A stretch of 64,000 bases of DNA from Lepidodermella squamata (lineage: Eukaryota > Gastrotricha). Every line of letters starts with the position of its first letter. The stretch's first letter is position 1. The stretch spans positions 496,001 through 560,000 of the forward strand of contig JBLDXI010000001.1 of NCBI GenBank assembly GCA_047495785.1, given 5' to 3'. The position numbers and the translations under genes are program-made. A model generated the notes under the pieces. That model was not told the DNA's origin. It did not search any database and worked only from the letters and a program-made list of their open reading frames with translations. Below, one piece after another: positions 46,674 through 57,609 of the stretch.

Positions 46674-49112
46674 TGAAAAAAAATATGATTTATTTTTGTT
46701 TCCAACTTGGGCGCCTATCTCATCCTGGTTTTCTCGCGTCATTTTCATTGTACAAAACATTCTTGTCCCGCATTTATCATGGAAATAATTTTCGTTGTTG
46801 TTGTTCCGCACTTGTGTAATAAATGTAGAAGCGCTACCTCGCGATGGGACTATATTTTTCTGCGCCATGTATAACAACAACTTTTATCTGATGATATTTT
46901 ACGAATAGCAGAACATGGGATCGCCTTCTTGTGCTTTTAAGATGATGTTATATGATATGGATGATCGTAATTTTTATTACGCTTGTTTAATCATTTACAT
47001 GATGAAAAATATGCCTGCCTGCCTGTCCACCGGTTGTATAAGGGACGTGTTAGTATGCAAGGGCGAATCCTATAAAATGTAAGTAGCCGCCCTTTGCGCG
47101 TGTCACACTCTTCGTGGAATATTTATATATTATTAATAATAATAATTTGGCCATAGATACCATGCTGTATAAAGAGATGGATGCGGCTTTATTTACTTGT
47201 GTACACGGTGAAAACTGGCCTAGGGGCGTTTGAAAGAGAGAATAAAAATTGTTTTAATCATTATATTCTCATCTGTTTGTTTTGGCTCGCATATTATGCG
47301 TTAAAAAAAGAAGCTGAATTACTACTGAACGCATTATCTATGGACAGCTGCTGGTTTTCAGTGCAGCTCATACTCCATTGAAATTTCAAGGGCGATTTTT
47401 GACAAAAAATCATAGACATACGGAGATATACTAGCAGTCCGGGCAATCATCCCGCCATGACAATTTGTCCGGTTGTTGGGCGAAACGCGAACGAAGTCAG
47501 GATAATGTGATTTAAAAGCAAAATTGTCCGGTAGCTTTCATTTTATTTTGCCCATTTTATTATTGCACAACCTAATTTTTGTTAAGTTAATTAACGCCGG
47601 AATGAGAATTTTTGTGTCTTTGCCTCAAAACCTAGGGTACAAATGATCAAGAATCCTGCAGTTGCTCGCTTACGAACGTTGAACCGGTAAAATGGTCTGA
47701 ACGAATAACTATAACTAAGTCAAATTTGCTAATGTCCAAAATTAGCTGCCTTTAACGTCATGGCTTTCATTTCTTTGCTCTAGTTTACGTGCCAGTAAAA
47801 GGGCGACCTCATTTTTAGCTCAGTTCATGGACAGGGACAATTTTTTAAAACGGAAAACGTTGATAAGACTGTCGCGAATGGAGGCCGTATCTCAGAGATA
47901 GCGATGTGTATGAAACCATGTGACATATTTTATTGGCGCGGGATTAGCTCTATACTCGATTCGAGACACTTTCGGCGCACATGAATAGCCAATGCACTAC
48001 GCTGATAAAAAAATATTACCCACGCAGCGCATTCACTATGCATACATCTCTCCACTGTACCAACATACTGAAATAACTCGGCTGCGCTATTCGCGTATAA
48101 AGCCAGACCACACGTGGCAGTTAATAACGATTTTTACCTTGTCATTTATATTTCGTCCAGTTTATTCATGCGGCTTCTCATTTTCACACAGACGTATTCA
48201 GCAGACGTATTCACGAATCAATTAGTCCTAATTTCTACACTAGAATCAACGACGTATTTATAAGACGAGACTTGCCCTTGCATTTAGCTGGACACATTAT
48301 GAAAAAACAGAAAGGATAAAAAATTATAAAACAAGTCGAAACAATTTGGAAGTTGGAAATTCGAGTCGGATCGTAACAATAATTACTGATTTCAAGACAA
48401 ATGAATTGCCGAAGCAAATAGCAATAATTCGGCGCTATTATATTTGATTCGCTATTAGTAAACACCGCTCGTAATAAGCCGCATAATTTTGCATTACCTC
48501 GTACAATCATCACCGTGGCATCTATGGCATGTGAGCGCATTTTGGAGTACCAGCAAAGCGTAGCCTGTATGCTGCTTCACGAATCATCAGCGGAGGTAAA
48601 AGGTAAAAGCACATCAGTTTGATATACCAAGCCATGGGTGCGTAAACGCTCAGCTGCCGCATTCGAGATTCTTCTCGCAAAAGATGCCTGCCGTAATGCC
48701 TTCTCTCTTGTACCTCGAGTATGCTTGTATTCTTACTTTTTCAGCTATATGATTTATCGCACTGAACGCATAGCGAAAGGCAGAAAGGAGGTTATTATTC
48801 ACCGCCGGTTATATAACCCCACGATGCCCCGTGCCTTTTCCGCATGTGCATGCGCTCACCTTCGATCGCCTATCACGATCAGGCGGATGAGCAAGTCTAA
48901 TACACGGCCACAGTTCAGCGATCTGTATCACGCTGAGCTGCCGATACATATTACCCATACACCAACACAGGCGGAGCAGTATTATTTTCTAGAATCCACA
49001 TTTTATTACATGCAGTGTTGAGGAATTTTATTGCTTAACCTTATTTCTTACTTGATTTTTCCCTAATTTTGAATATATCCTTTAGTAAATTTCCGTTTTA
49101 TCTTAAATTGAA
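46674..49112. other. Intergenic region upstream of the LIM gene
   Basis: About 2.4 kb. AATAAA at 46818-46823 is a plausible poly(A) signal of the ankyrin gene. Open frames of 66-127 codons have no motif. TATATAACC near 48809 and TATAAAG near 48097 are possible core promoter elements, but a transcription start for the LIM gene could not be chosen. Confidence 0.4.
46818..46823 (+). terminator. Poly(A) signal of the ankyrin/ASB-like gene
   Basis: AATAAA 145 nt after the stop codon. Confidence 0.45.
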
Positions 49113-49703
49113 ATGCCATTCAAGCCAGCTGAACAAAAGAAGTGTCCGAAATGCGGCAAATCCGTTTACGCTGCTGAGGAGATTATCGCTGCCGGCGGGT
49201 CGTTCCACAAGACCTGCTTCGCGTGTTACATGTGTAAAAAATTCCTCGACTCTCACACGGTGGCCGAGCATGAAGGCGAGGTCTACTGCCGCTCGTGCCA
49301 CGGCAAGAAATTCGGCCCTAAGGGCTACGGTTTCGGCGGCGGTGCCGGCGCCTTGAACATGGACACCGGTTCGCATTTGGGCAACAAAGAGGGCGCTGCC
49401 ATGTCCAATGTCCCGAAAATGGCGACTGCAGGCTCAACGTCGAGCGGCTCGGGAGAAAAATGCCCGCGCTGTGGTTCAACCGTCTACGCTGCTGAGCGCC
49501 AAGTTGCCGCTGGTACTGGCTGGCACAAGTCCTGCTTCAGATGCAAGCAGTGTGGTAAGAGCCTGGAGCCTACGACTGTCAACGACAGCGAGGGCGAAAT
49601 CTACTGCCAAAGTGAGTCATTATAGAAAAAATGTTGCCTCTTTAATCCGGTTTTGCTTTTAGATTGCTATCACAAGCTCCTTGGCCCCAAGGGATACGAG
49701 TGA
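49113..49703 (+). CDS. Muscle LIM protein / cysteine-rich protein, two LIM domains
   Basis: Two exons, 49113-49611 and 49663-49703; 179 aa, close to vertebrate CSRP1-3 (about 193 aa). LIM1 spans roughly residues 10-62 (CPKCGKSVYAAEE, FHKTCFACYMCKKFL, EVYCRSCHGKKFGPKGYG) and is followed by the Gly-rich linker GYGFGGGAGALNMDTG that is diagnostic of the CRP/MLP family. LIM2 spans roughly 116-170 (CPRCGSTVYAAER, WHKSCFRCKQCGK, EIYCQNCYHKLLGPKGYE). All eight zinc ligands are present in each LIM. Members bind alpha-actinin and act at Z-discs and in the nucleus in muscle. Codon use is GC-rich, consistent with high expression. The second exon encodes only the last 14 residues. Confidence 0.95.
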
Positions 49704-49901
49704 ATACTACCTAATTCAAACTGCTGACTTCAGACCGATGCCATGCATGACAAACTTGTACTCTGAATGGTGCTTAATACAGTTTTAAGAATAATTCTTT
49801 TAAAAATCGATGAAACTGCCGTGAAATCGAATCTCTCCGCTTTGAATTCGCAGCTTTCGTCATTTTCAGGCCACATAAGTATAAAACTGCTGCGATCTTG
49901 G

Positions 49902-49907
49902 AATAAA
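49902..49907 (+). terminator. Poly(A) signal of the LIM gene
   Basis: AATAAA about 200 nt after the stop. It lies only about 50 nt from the stop codon of the convergent receptor gene. Confidence 0.45.
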
Positions 49908-49955
49908 TTAGATCTAAGGTCAATATTATCCAAGTTTTAAATCCAACATTGGGCT

Positions 49956-51982
49956 TTAGAGGCCTTGATCATCGCTATCACTGTGGTCATGCTCTTCGGT
50001 CTGGAGCAAGACGCAATATATCAGCCAGTATACGAAAACAAACAAGAGAAAACTGCCGGGGAAAAGACGGCGGCTGATGGCTTCGACTACCTCGCATCTC
50101 TGCATTCCATTAAGCTCGCCAAACTTTTGATTCTCGCCGATGCGTGGTACGAAAAATCGGTAAAATGCATAGGCTCGCTTTCTCGACTATAAAAACAAGG
50201 AAATTAGGATGATTTTGTGCCATATAGCAAATTTAATTACCCGAAACAGTTTGGCATGCTCAACCATCGTATCCAGACGAGTTTCAACAGCCGAAGTCGA
50301 CATTTGTGTGAATCTTCTCTTCCGGAAACCGCCGTATGGATCAGGGCCCTTGTAATAAAGGACGAGTTCAAGTCCTCTTCAATGGTAATTTGTGATTAGA
50401 CTTACTTCTTTCAAGTCGAAAAAAGTGATGTTTTCCTGATCTTCGCCTGCTGTTATTTCGCTACCCAGCCGTATCGCAGCTAAGCCCGTTGACGTAGTCG
50501 ATTGGATTACATGAGTAAATAGCGTGCGGCATGACTTTTGTCGAATCAACACGTTGACGATAGCGTATTCTATGAGCGATAGAAAGACGAAAAGGGTGCA
50601 TGCAAGTACCCACACGTCTACGGCTTTGATGTAGGAAACACGAGGGATAACATCTCGAAGGCCAAACGAAGCCTGCGCCATTAGCAGGGTCGTGAAAACG
50701 GCGATTGTCACTCGGCCAGGTACGGCAAGTGGGTCGATCCAGAACGCTGTGAATGCCGTGAGAACGGTTAGAGTTGACGGCAGGTAGATCTGAAGCAAGT
50801 AGAACCCGATGTCGCGGACGATGTGAAAAGTAACTATCAGCATTGAGAAGTTGCCGAGGGGAGACATTCGCTCGGCCATGTCGAACTTGACAATGTTAAG
50901 GGTGAACTGGGGGATGACAAGGTCGCGCATTTCCAAAGGCCGATCTGACCATCGCAAGTTGATTACAGTTGCCGGATACGCATCTTAAATAATAAAAACT
51001 GAAAATTATTTTCGAGATTCCGGGTTCAATTGAATTACAGCTCTCAAGAACGAATCGGCATTGCTGATTGTCGAACTATAGATTAACAAGAATAAATTCT
51101 GTCCTATTTTTAGTATGTTTAGGAATGCAATTACTGGAAAGATATGAAGTTCCATTTGGCAGGTCAAAGTTAAGTAGAGACGGCTGCTGTATAGGATATC
51201 TCCGTTACTGGTAAGGTGAATCAGCCGATTCGGCGTGGGGACTTGGTGGAATACGGCACTCTTCTCGTTCGATATTTTCAAGTCAGGAACCCACAGTTTG
51301 TCGTAGATACTTGCCTCCAAGGTCAGCAAATGGTCGCCGTCAACATCGCTCGCGTTGTAGGCCAACCGCGGATCACGCCACATCAGGCGTAGGAAAATTC
51401 CCAACTCATAATCCTTAGAAATTTCGAAGAATATTATTCCATTACTTCAATGAAAGGATTCTCCTTACAAATGAAACTTCGCTTATCGAATCGAGGCTGG
51501 AAATAAAGAATACATATTTTTTGTTTTTCATTATTTCGAAAAACTCACCTGTTGACGAAAAGAGACGCTTCAACTAGTACGCCGCCTTTATTTGATGGCA
51601 ATAATCTTTTGTCGTAGCCTGAGAACATCTTGTCGAAGAACTTCGCCCTAAAATTCGAAAATAATTCAACTTTGGCGAAAAGATTTGCTATAACTTACAT
51701 TCGAACTTGTCGATTTGTTTCACCGGCTCCAATCAGCGGCTTTTGTTTCTGTTTTTGTTCATCTTTCTTGTTTTTGTTTTTATTGAGCATTTTTCGGTAT
51801 TTAGCTAGCTCAATCTTCGATAGGGTTAACAGCGGGGCACTGTTGCTTGTTTTATTTAAAGTAACGTTGTTCACCGCTTCCTGTTGGTCTTCATCGAGAA
51901 AACTCTGCGGCTGGCACTCACAAAAACTTATCAGAAAAATCAAGACGTACACCGATAGCATAGTTTGTAGTAAATCTGCCAT
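49956..51982 (-). CDS. Cys-loop ligand-gated ion channel subunit, anion-channel-like
   Basis: Eight exons: 51699-51982, 51549-51647, 51469-51496, 51135-51413, 51039-51075, 50406-50983, 50241-50348, 49956-50186; 547 aa. Signal peptide, then an unusual Lys/Gln-rich N-terminal extension, then the standard extracellular fold: VNSLDSISEVSFDYELGIFL, DPRLAY, YDKLWVPDLKISNEK, NGDILYSSRLYLTLTC, and the Cys-loop C-x13-C across exons 4-5 (Cys near 222 and 236). M1-M3 are in the 578-nt exon; the pre-M2 and M2 sequence is VPGRVTIAVFTTLLMAQASF, then SYIKAVDVWVLACTLFVFLS. M4 is FPGSFLLFVFVYWLIYCVLL in the last exon, followed by an acidic tail. The overall match is to GABA/glycine/glutamate-gated chloride channels of invertebrates. 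There is no second cysteine pair near loop C. Confidence 0.9.
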
Positions 51983-51996
51983 CTACAAAAAAAATA

Positions 51997-52498
51997 TGTG
52001 GAACTGGGTCGGAAATCTCCGTAAATACAAAAGAAACTTCAAGCGCAAATGGATAAAACTAAAAATAAACGGGTAAGTTATATTGATTTCGTTGGCTAAT
52101 ATTTAAATTCCGCGACTTTAATGCGCGGATCCATATGGGTCCGTAAATGTCCGGCTTCAAGTAAATTCAAACACCATTGCATAGTAAAATGTGAATTGTA
52201 AACAGCAATTTTTCCTTAATATTGTGCATGCCAGTGTAACTCGAGCGCACTTGATCGCGCCTATCAATTTGCATTCATCAACACTTCATCATATCGATGA
52301 GACATATCGGTGACTCTCCAGTTATACTTAATTCGCGCTGGCATATTCAATAGCTTGACTTTCATTTGTGTCAGTGCGGGCGGCTTTCTCATCCTATACG
52401 GTTTTCTTTCTCCTCCGGGAGATAGCAATTCGTCATATGGAAAAAAACACAAAGTTGACCGTTCTCATTATATAAGCTTGAGAAAATGCTGCCTTTGA
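51997..52498 (+). other. Possible small membrane protein gene, unresolved
   Basis: ATG at 51997 opens a basic frame (MWNWVGNLRKYKRNFKRKW) that meets a good donor (GTAAG) at about 52073. Downstream, 52310-52498 encodes LYLIRAGIFNSLTFICVSAG and then GGFLILYGFLSPPGD, a convincing membrane span, ending at TGA. The same frame continues upstream through a single in-frame TGA (near 52299) into LDRAYQFAFINTSSYR. I could not find a join that keeps phase, so this may be a real small gene with an exon I missed or a decayed one. Confidence 0.3.
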
Positions 52499-53124
52499 TC
52501 TTTGATCAAAGAACTGTGTAGAAATTTTAACTGGAATTCACGTCAGCTTGCGGGTTGCACTTCTAACTTCTCGTTAGTGTTGATAAATCGGCGCAATTTT
52601 TCCCAAAAATTATCAGGAGTACTTTAACGCGAAGAGTAACTTTGGACAAACAAGCTGTTGCTTAAAAAACTCCAAATTTAAACCAAAGGTTGGCAAGGTG
52701 AATCCTGATTATCCTGCAAATTCTGAGAATTTTTATATTTGTACCTGAATTGCGGCAAATATAGGGCAAAGCTGGTAAAAGATGGAGAATATGATGCAAC
52801 AACCCCCCTATATGCGTTTCAAAGCTTTTTACTTGCAAGCCAAAAGTGTCCAAGGTTACCATATCAACATTTTAAACCGTGTATAAGGTATACAAATGTC
52901 ATAAATTTATGGTTCATACTCAACCTTGCATTCTTTCTTTAAGGCTGGAAATTTAAAATAATAGATGAAACTACAACCAACGTCTCATGCTGAGATATCC
53001 TGACCCGGGAGCTGACACCTGATGCCTGATGCCTGATGCCTGACCGTTTAGAGAACGCGTGCTCTTGTTCGCCTTTTAAAGCTAAATTACAATTCATTTT
53101 TCTTCATTTTTATTTGGCTCAACA
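52499..53124. other. Spacer upstream of first protease homolog
   Basis: AT-rich; includes a four-unit tandem repeat of GCCTGAT at about 53015-53042. It should include the promoter of the following gene. Nothing else seen. Confidence 0.4.
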
Positions 53125-54579
53125 ATGAAATCTCTAACTGTGTATACCATTTTACTTCTCTCGCTGGCAGCTTTCGTCTGCGCCGATGCTGACTACCCGG
53201 ATAATACTGAATCGGAAAAGTCGGTCAAGCTGATAAACTTCGATGCTAAGAAGAGCCCTAATTACGTCGAGAGCAGCGACGGCGGCAAAGCCTATAAAGC
53301 AATCAACAAATTCAACAAAATCGGCTCATGCGGCAAGCGTGGAACTTTGACGAAAGGCAGGGCAGCTCTGGAGGCCCAGGCCGAGGCTGAGAAGTGGGGC
53401 GACGCCGAAGTTGAGGTGGCTGATCGCGCGCGATCTGCTAATACTCGCACGAAGCCGAACAAGAAAAACCCCGAAGATACCAAGCTGTACTTTGATGATG
53501 AACTCGGCACCGAACATACCTTCAACTCAGACAGCCCATTGGTGCTGTATTTCGATGACAAGGACGGCCGCGAAGGTGTCGCCATTCGCAAGAAGGGAAA
53601 GACTTCAAACCACGAGGAAGACCGCAATGAGTTCGAAGAAGACAACGTTAGCGATCGCAGCCGATCGAGTGTCGCGAATCAGCCCATCTCAAATCTGATT
53701 CGTTCAGTCGCCGGCCGCGCTTCAGGTGAGCTTAAACCTGAAAATTCTGTAATTCCCAATTTCTCATTTTGTATTCACAGCTCCTGTCGAGTTTCCGTGG
53801 CAAGTTTCCATCCGCTACAACGGCAATCACATTTGCGGCGGCGCCATCATCAACAGCGAGTATGTCCTTGCTAGCGCTCAGTGCTTCCACGTTGAGAAGT
53901 TGGAGAATATCACAATTTACGCCGGCGTGACGGGGCTCACCAGTGGCAAGGAAGTCGGCCCTATCAATATCGATACGGTGCTCGTTCACAGCGATTACGG
54001 TAATACTCATGACTGTTAATTCTTTTCAGTTGAACTAAGTTAAATCTTCAGACCCATTCAACTACGACATCAGCCTGGTGAAGCTGGCTGGGAAGTTTAC
54101 TTTTTCTGACCGCGTCAATTCTATTTGTCTGCCGACCACCAAGAATATCGACGCTGATGCTCGTTGTTTCGTTTCCGGCTTCGGAAATGGCGATGATGGC
54201 GATAATGGGCTGAAGGCGGCTCGAGTCAAGGTCATTGCTGACAACAAGCTGTGCCCTGGTTACGAGTCCGAGCTGACTAGCAACATGATCTGCGCCGGCG
54301 CGATGGAACTGGTCGCCAACGCTGATAAAAGCACTTGCAAGGGTGAGAGATTACTATTATTTTTTCGCCCAATTCGAATTTTAAATCGGCTCTTTTTCAG
54401 GTGACGTCAGCGCTCCGCTGGTTTGCGAAACTGCGGCCAACTCAGGCATCTACCAACTGCAGGGCCTGAGCTCGTTCGGAACTCACGATTGCGGTGGCGG
54501 CAACAAGCGCCAAGCGGCGGTCTACACTCGCATCAATGCTCTGCTTCCTTGGATCAACGCAGCTTTGGCGCAAAACTAA
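53125..54579 (+). CDS. Trypsin-fold serine protease homolog 1 (inactive)
   Basis: Four exons: 53125-53725, 53781-53999, 54052-54342, 54401-54579; 429 aa. Signal peptide (LLLSLAAFVCADA), then a 180-residue charged region, acidic overall, with no recognised domain. The S1-type domain starts near residue 203 with EFPWQVSIRYNGNHICGGAI. The catalytic positions are: His replaced by Gln234 (VLASAQCF), Asp279 kept (YDISLVKL), Ser replaced by Val373 (GDVSAPLVC in place of GDSGGPLVC). Without His and Ser it cannot act as a serine protease. Other family features remain: SICLP, FVSGFGNG, the paired cysteines, PWIN at the C-terminus. No standard IVGG activation site is seen. Secreted protease homologs of this type act as cofactors, lectin-like or adhesive proteins in invertebrates; the role here is unknown. 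Confidence 0.88.
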
Positions 54580-55422
54580 GACTTCTGATTGAAACTAAAC
54601 GCTATCAGTTTTATCACATTTTCTAAATAATTGAACAGCCATGATGATTCTATTGCATGTTTTCGAAAAGATTTCACGCGACATGCGTACAGAATAAACG
54701 TGTTACATTGAAGAGTCATCTTGGAGTAATGCTGCGTTTCGATAAGTTATATCCAGTTCATATACCTTCAGATTGATTCACGTTCGGAATTTTACATCGA
54801 TTCGGAAAAGGACCAAATCCATGATTTCAAATCGATGAAAATGATATTGCTCGCATCATTAAATTAAGGGAAAGAAACATAATTTAAAACCTGAAATCCA
54901 CGCAAAATCATAGCGACGGTTGTCGAAGGGGTCTTTGTCGGCACCTGTGGGGCTCCTTGACTTGAACAGCATGCATGCATATTATTCCCGGCCGATGATA
55001 GCCAAGTTTGAAAGTAAGTTTGTAAGTTTGAAATTTAAATGTGGCTTCAACAATCAAGTAAAAATTACTATCAAAACGATGGTATTTGCAAACTGGCCAG
55101 ACATCATTTTTCAAACGATTATTTTTCGAAATGTATTTTGCACCATCCTTTTCAGCGTTTCCTAAAACCGTAACGCTCCCCTCATTGCAATCATGAAATT
55201 ATGAATACTCGTGCCATAACCAGTTGAAAATACCTATAATCGCTGCTGATGGCACTTTAAATTCAAAGTTAAATGTTTACTTGCCGTTGTTGCAACAGGT
55301 GATGATGTATGACGCCTGTGAAGTAATTTGGCGGCAAGCAGCGTAACCAGTGTATCCATATGATCTACAATTGTTTTTGGTTCATTCTAATTTCAGAGGA
55401 ATTTTTTATAGTACGTTCGAAA
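54580..55422. other. Spacer between protease homologs 1 and 2
   Basis: About 840 nt; AATAAA at 54693-54698 probably ends gene 1. No other feature recognised. Confidence 0.4.
54693..54698 (+). terminator. Poly(A) signal of protease homolog 1
   Basis: AATAAA about 115 nt after the stop codon. Confidence 0.5.
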
Positions 55423-56940
55423 ATGAGGTGGCTGTTGCTGTTGGCTCTAACTGCGTCTTTGAGTAAGTAAATTTCAATAAAAAATACCAATAATCTAACA
55501 ACAAATTTATTAGGGACTGCGAAATCGGAAGATAGCGAAGATATTATCATCGCTGATGGAAATGACGTATTCACTGATGAAAGGACGCAAGGTAACGCTC
55601 GAATGGGCTATTCTAACCAACGAGCCTTGTATTATGCTGACTTCTAGAGGATCGGTTAATTGATTCGGAGACTTTTTCTCTGGGTGAAGGTGAAGTTGAA
55701 GAGGAGGACGAACAGCGCGGAGATTTTGAAACCCAAGACTCCAATATCTGTGGCCGCCGTGAATCAGAATCAACCATCGAGACGGACGGCGAAGACGAGG
55801 GCGAAGACGGCAGATCCAATCAAAGAGTTGGAGCTAACAATGGAGAAGAAGATGATGGCAGTGACACGCGTGATTTAATTGACGGCAAGAAGACGAGAAA
55901 AGCCCAGGGCAAGCTGGTGAGTCACAATGGCGGCGATGATACTGACCAAAAACCAGTGAACATCCCCATTGGCCAAAGCTCGACAACTTCGATCGATAAA
56001 TGGCCTTGGCACGCAGCCTTGTTCTTGAGAAATAGCGGTAAGCACGTCTGTAACGGATTGCTAATAAGTAACCGGTGAGCTTTTTACCTGAAGAGTGATC
56101 AGTTGAAATTAACCAAGTTTCCTTCACCAGGTGGGTTCTTACGGCGGCTAGCTGCTTTAAGAAGATCAAGTAATAAAACACATTTTTTATCTGAATTTTT
56201 AACTTTTGTTTGATTAGAAAAGCGAAATCTATCGAAGTCTACTTGGGAAAAACCCATCGCAATCGCAAAGAACGAGGTGAAGAAAAGCGATTCGTCAGCA
56301 ATATCCTGGTTTTCGGCAAATCAGGTGAGTGAGCGAAAAGAAATTTGGAAATTTTGCTCAAAGTGGCTGATTTCCTGTTTTCTTAGTTGGGGCAGGTCAT
56401 AGCGTTGCGTTGGTCAAGCTTTCGAAAGCGGTCAAATTTTCGAGTAGAATTCGCCCAGTTTGCTTACCAGAACTTGAACAAGGAATTCCGCTTGGAGCTT
56501 CTTGCTACTCGACGGACTACGGCAGCAAAGGAACGCTGCGCTTCGCCAAGTTGCCGCTGTTCAGCCAACGCCAATGCCACGCCCTGTCTAGCTACATGAA
56601 AACGAGCTTTACGGAAAAAATGGTGACATTTAAAGCTATTATAGCGACATTTTCGCATTTCTCCTTTCAATTTTTCAGTACTGCGCCGATTTTCTAAGCG
56701 CGTCTACCAACAAAATCTGCCCAGGTACGTGCCTTCCACGTGAGAATGAATTATTTCAATTTTTATGAATAAGGTGTTCCTGGTTCCCCCTTTGTTTGTG
56801 AATTCGACAACGATGATTCAGTAGTTTTCACTGCTTTCGGCCTGTTCGCGTCAAGTTGGAATTGCTACTCGCCAGGAATCTACGCCTATTTGCCGCCACT
56901 CAGGCAATGGATCGACCGCCATGTTTTCAAGAAACTGTAG
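55423..56940 (+). CDS. Trypsin-fold serine protease homolog 2 (inactive)
   Basis: Eight exons: 55423-55462, 55514-55591, 55648-56074, 56131-56169, 56218-56324, 56387-56622, 56679-56724, 56774-56940; 379 aa. Signal peptide (MRWLLLLALTASLRTAKS), then about 135 residues rich in Asp, Glu and Gly. The protease domain begins SSTTSIDKWPWHAALFL, followed by VCNGLLISNRWVLTAASCF: the catalytic His is Ser189. The DIAL motif reads HSVAL, so Asp is Ser236. The GDSGGP motif reads GVPGSP, so Ser is Pro327. All three catalytic positions are lost, and the oxyanion-hole glycine context is altered, yet the cysteines and hydrophobic strands are kept, which suggests selection for the fold. The C-terminus PPLRQWIDRHV is the normal final helix. 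Same orientation as homolog 1, with many more introns. Confidence 0.87.
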
Positions 56941-56993
56941 GAAAACATACACAGCGCTTTCGCTCATGACTGTTAATTTTGTTGTCAAATTGA

Positions 56994-56999
56994 AATAAA
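56994..56999 (+). terminator. Poly(A) signal of protease homolog 2
   Basis: AATAAA about 55 nt after the stop codon. Confidence 0.5.
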
Positions 57000-57609
57000 A
57001 CCAAGATTGAACATGATTCCGAAACGCTTTTTTGCTTGAAGCTCCGTTTTTCTATGCGAATTAAGTATCAAGTATGATTGTTGCGGATTGCAACATGAAT
57101 GAAGCCGTGTCAATTTTCAGATTTTTAGTAGACTTATCATAGGACCCACTCTCATCAAAATGATCTCCCACCGCCACAATCGCGGGTTATTGAGTTTTTA
57201 TTGAAGGAAGAAAATGCAGCCCCCTTTCGAACCACGTGAACCTCGTAACCTCTTGATTCCTTGAATTGATAAAATGGCTAGTAAAAAACTTGAAGCGAAA
57301 TTTCTTGGACACTCTTTATTCGACAAAATGTCGCCAAGCTATAGAAAAATGAAAATAAAAAATGGGTATTAACCGCGTGTCTTCGAAATATATCTTTTTT
57401 CTCTTCGACATCTACCTTAATTTAATTGAAACATCCAAATTAAAAGAAACTATATTAACTCGCCGCATTTATTTAACGATGGAAATTAGCAATCAATTTA
57501 ACGCTTCAACAAAAGGATCTGGTTAAAAAGAACAATGTTCAGCGCAGCATCTAGCTGCAACTCCTGGACCAAATAGAGCCGCTATCATGAGGAAATACGT
57601 TCTCAAGTA
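57000..57609. other. Gap between convergent protease homologs 2 and 3
   Basis: About 600 nt, AT-rich. TTTATT (AATAAA on the minus strand) near 57468 and 57312 could end homolog 3. No gene seen. Confidence 0.4.

Noticed and set aside
48638-49021. 127-codon frame upstream of the LIM gene
   Set aside because: No conserved motif, mixed composition and location in the likely LIM promoter; read as chance.
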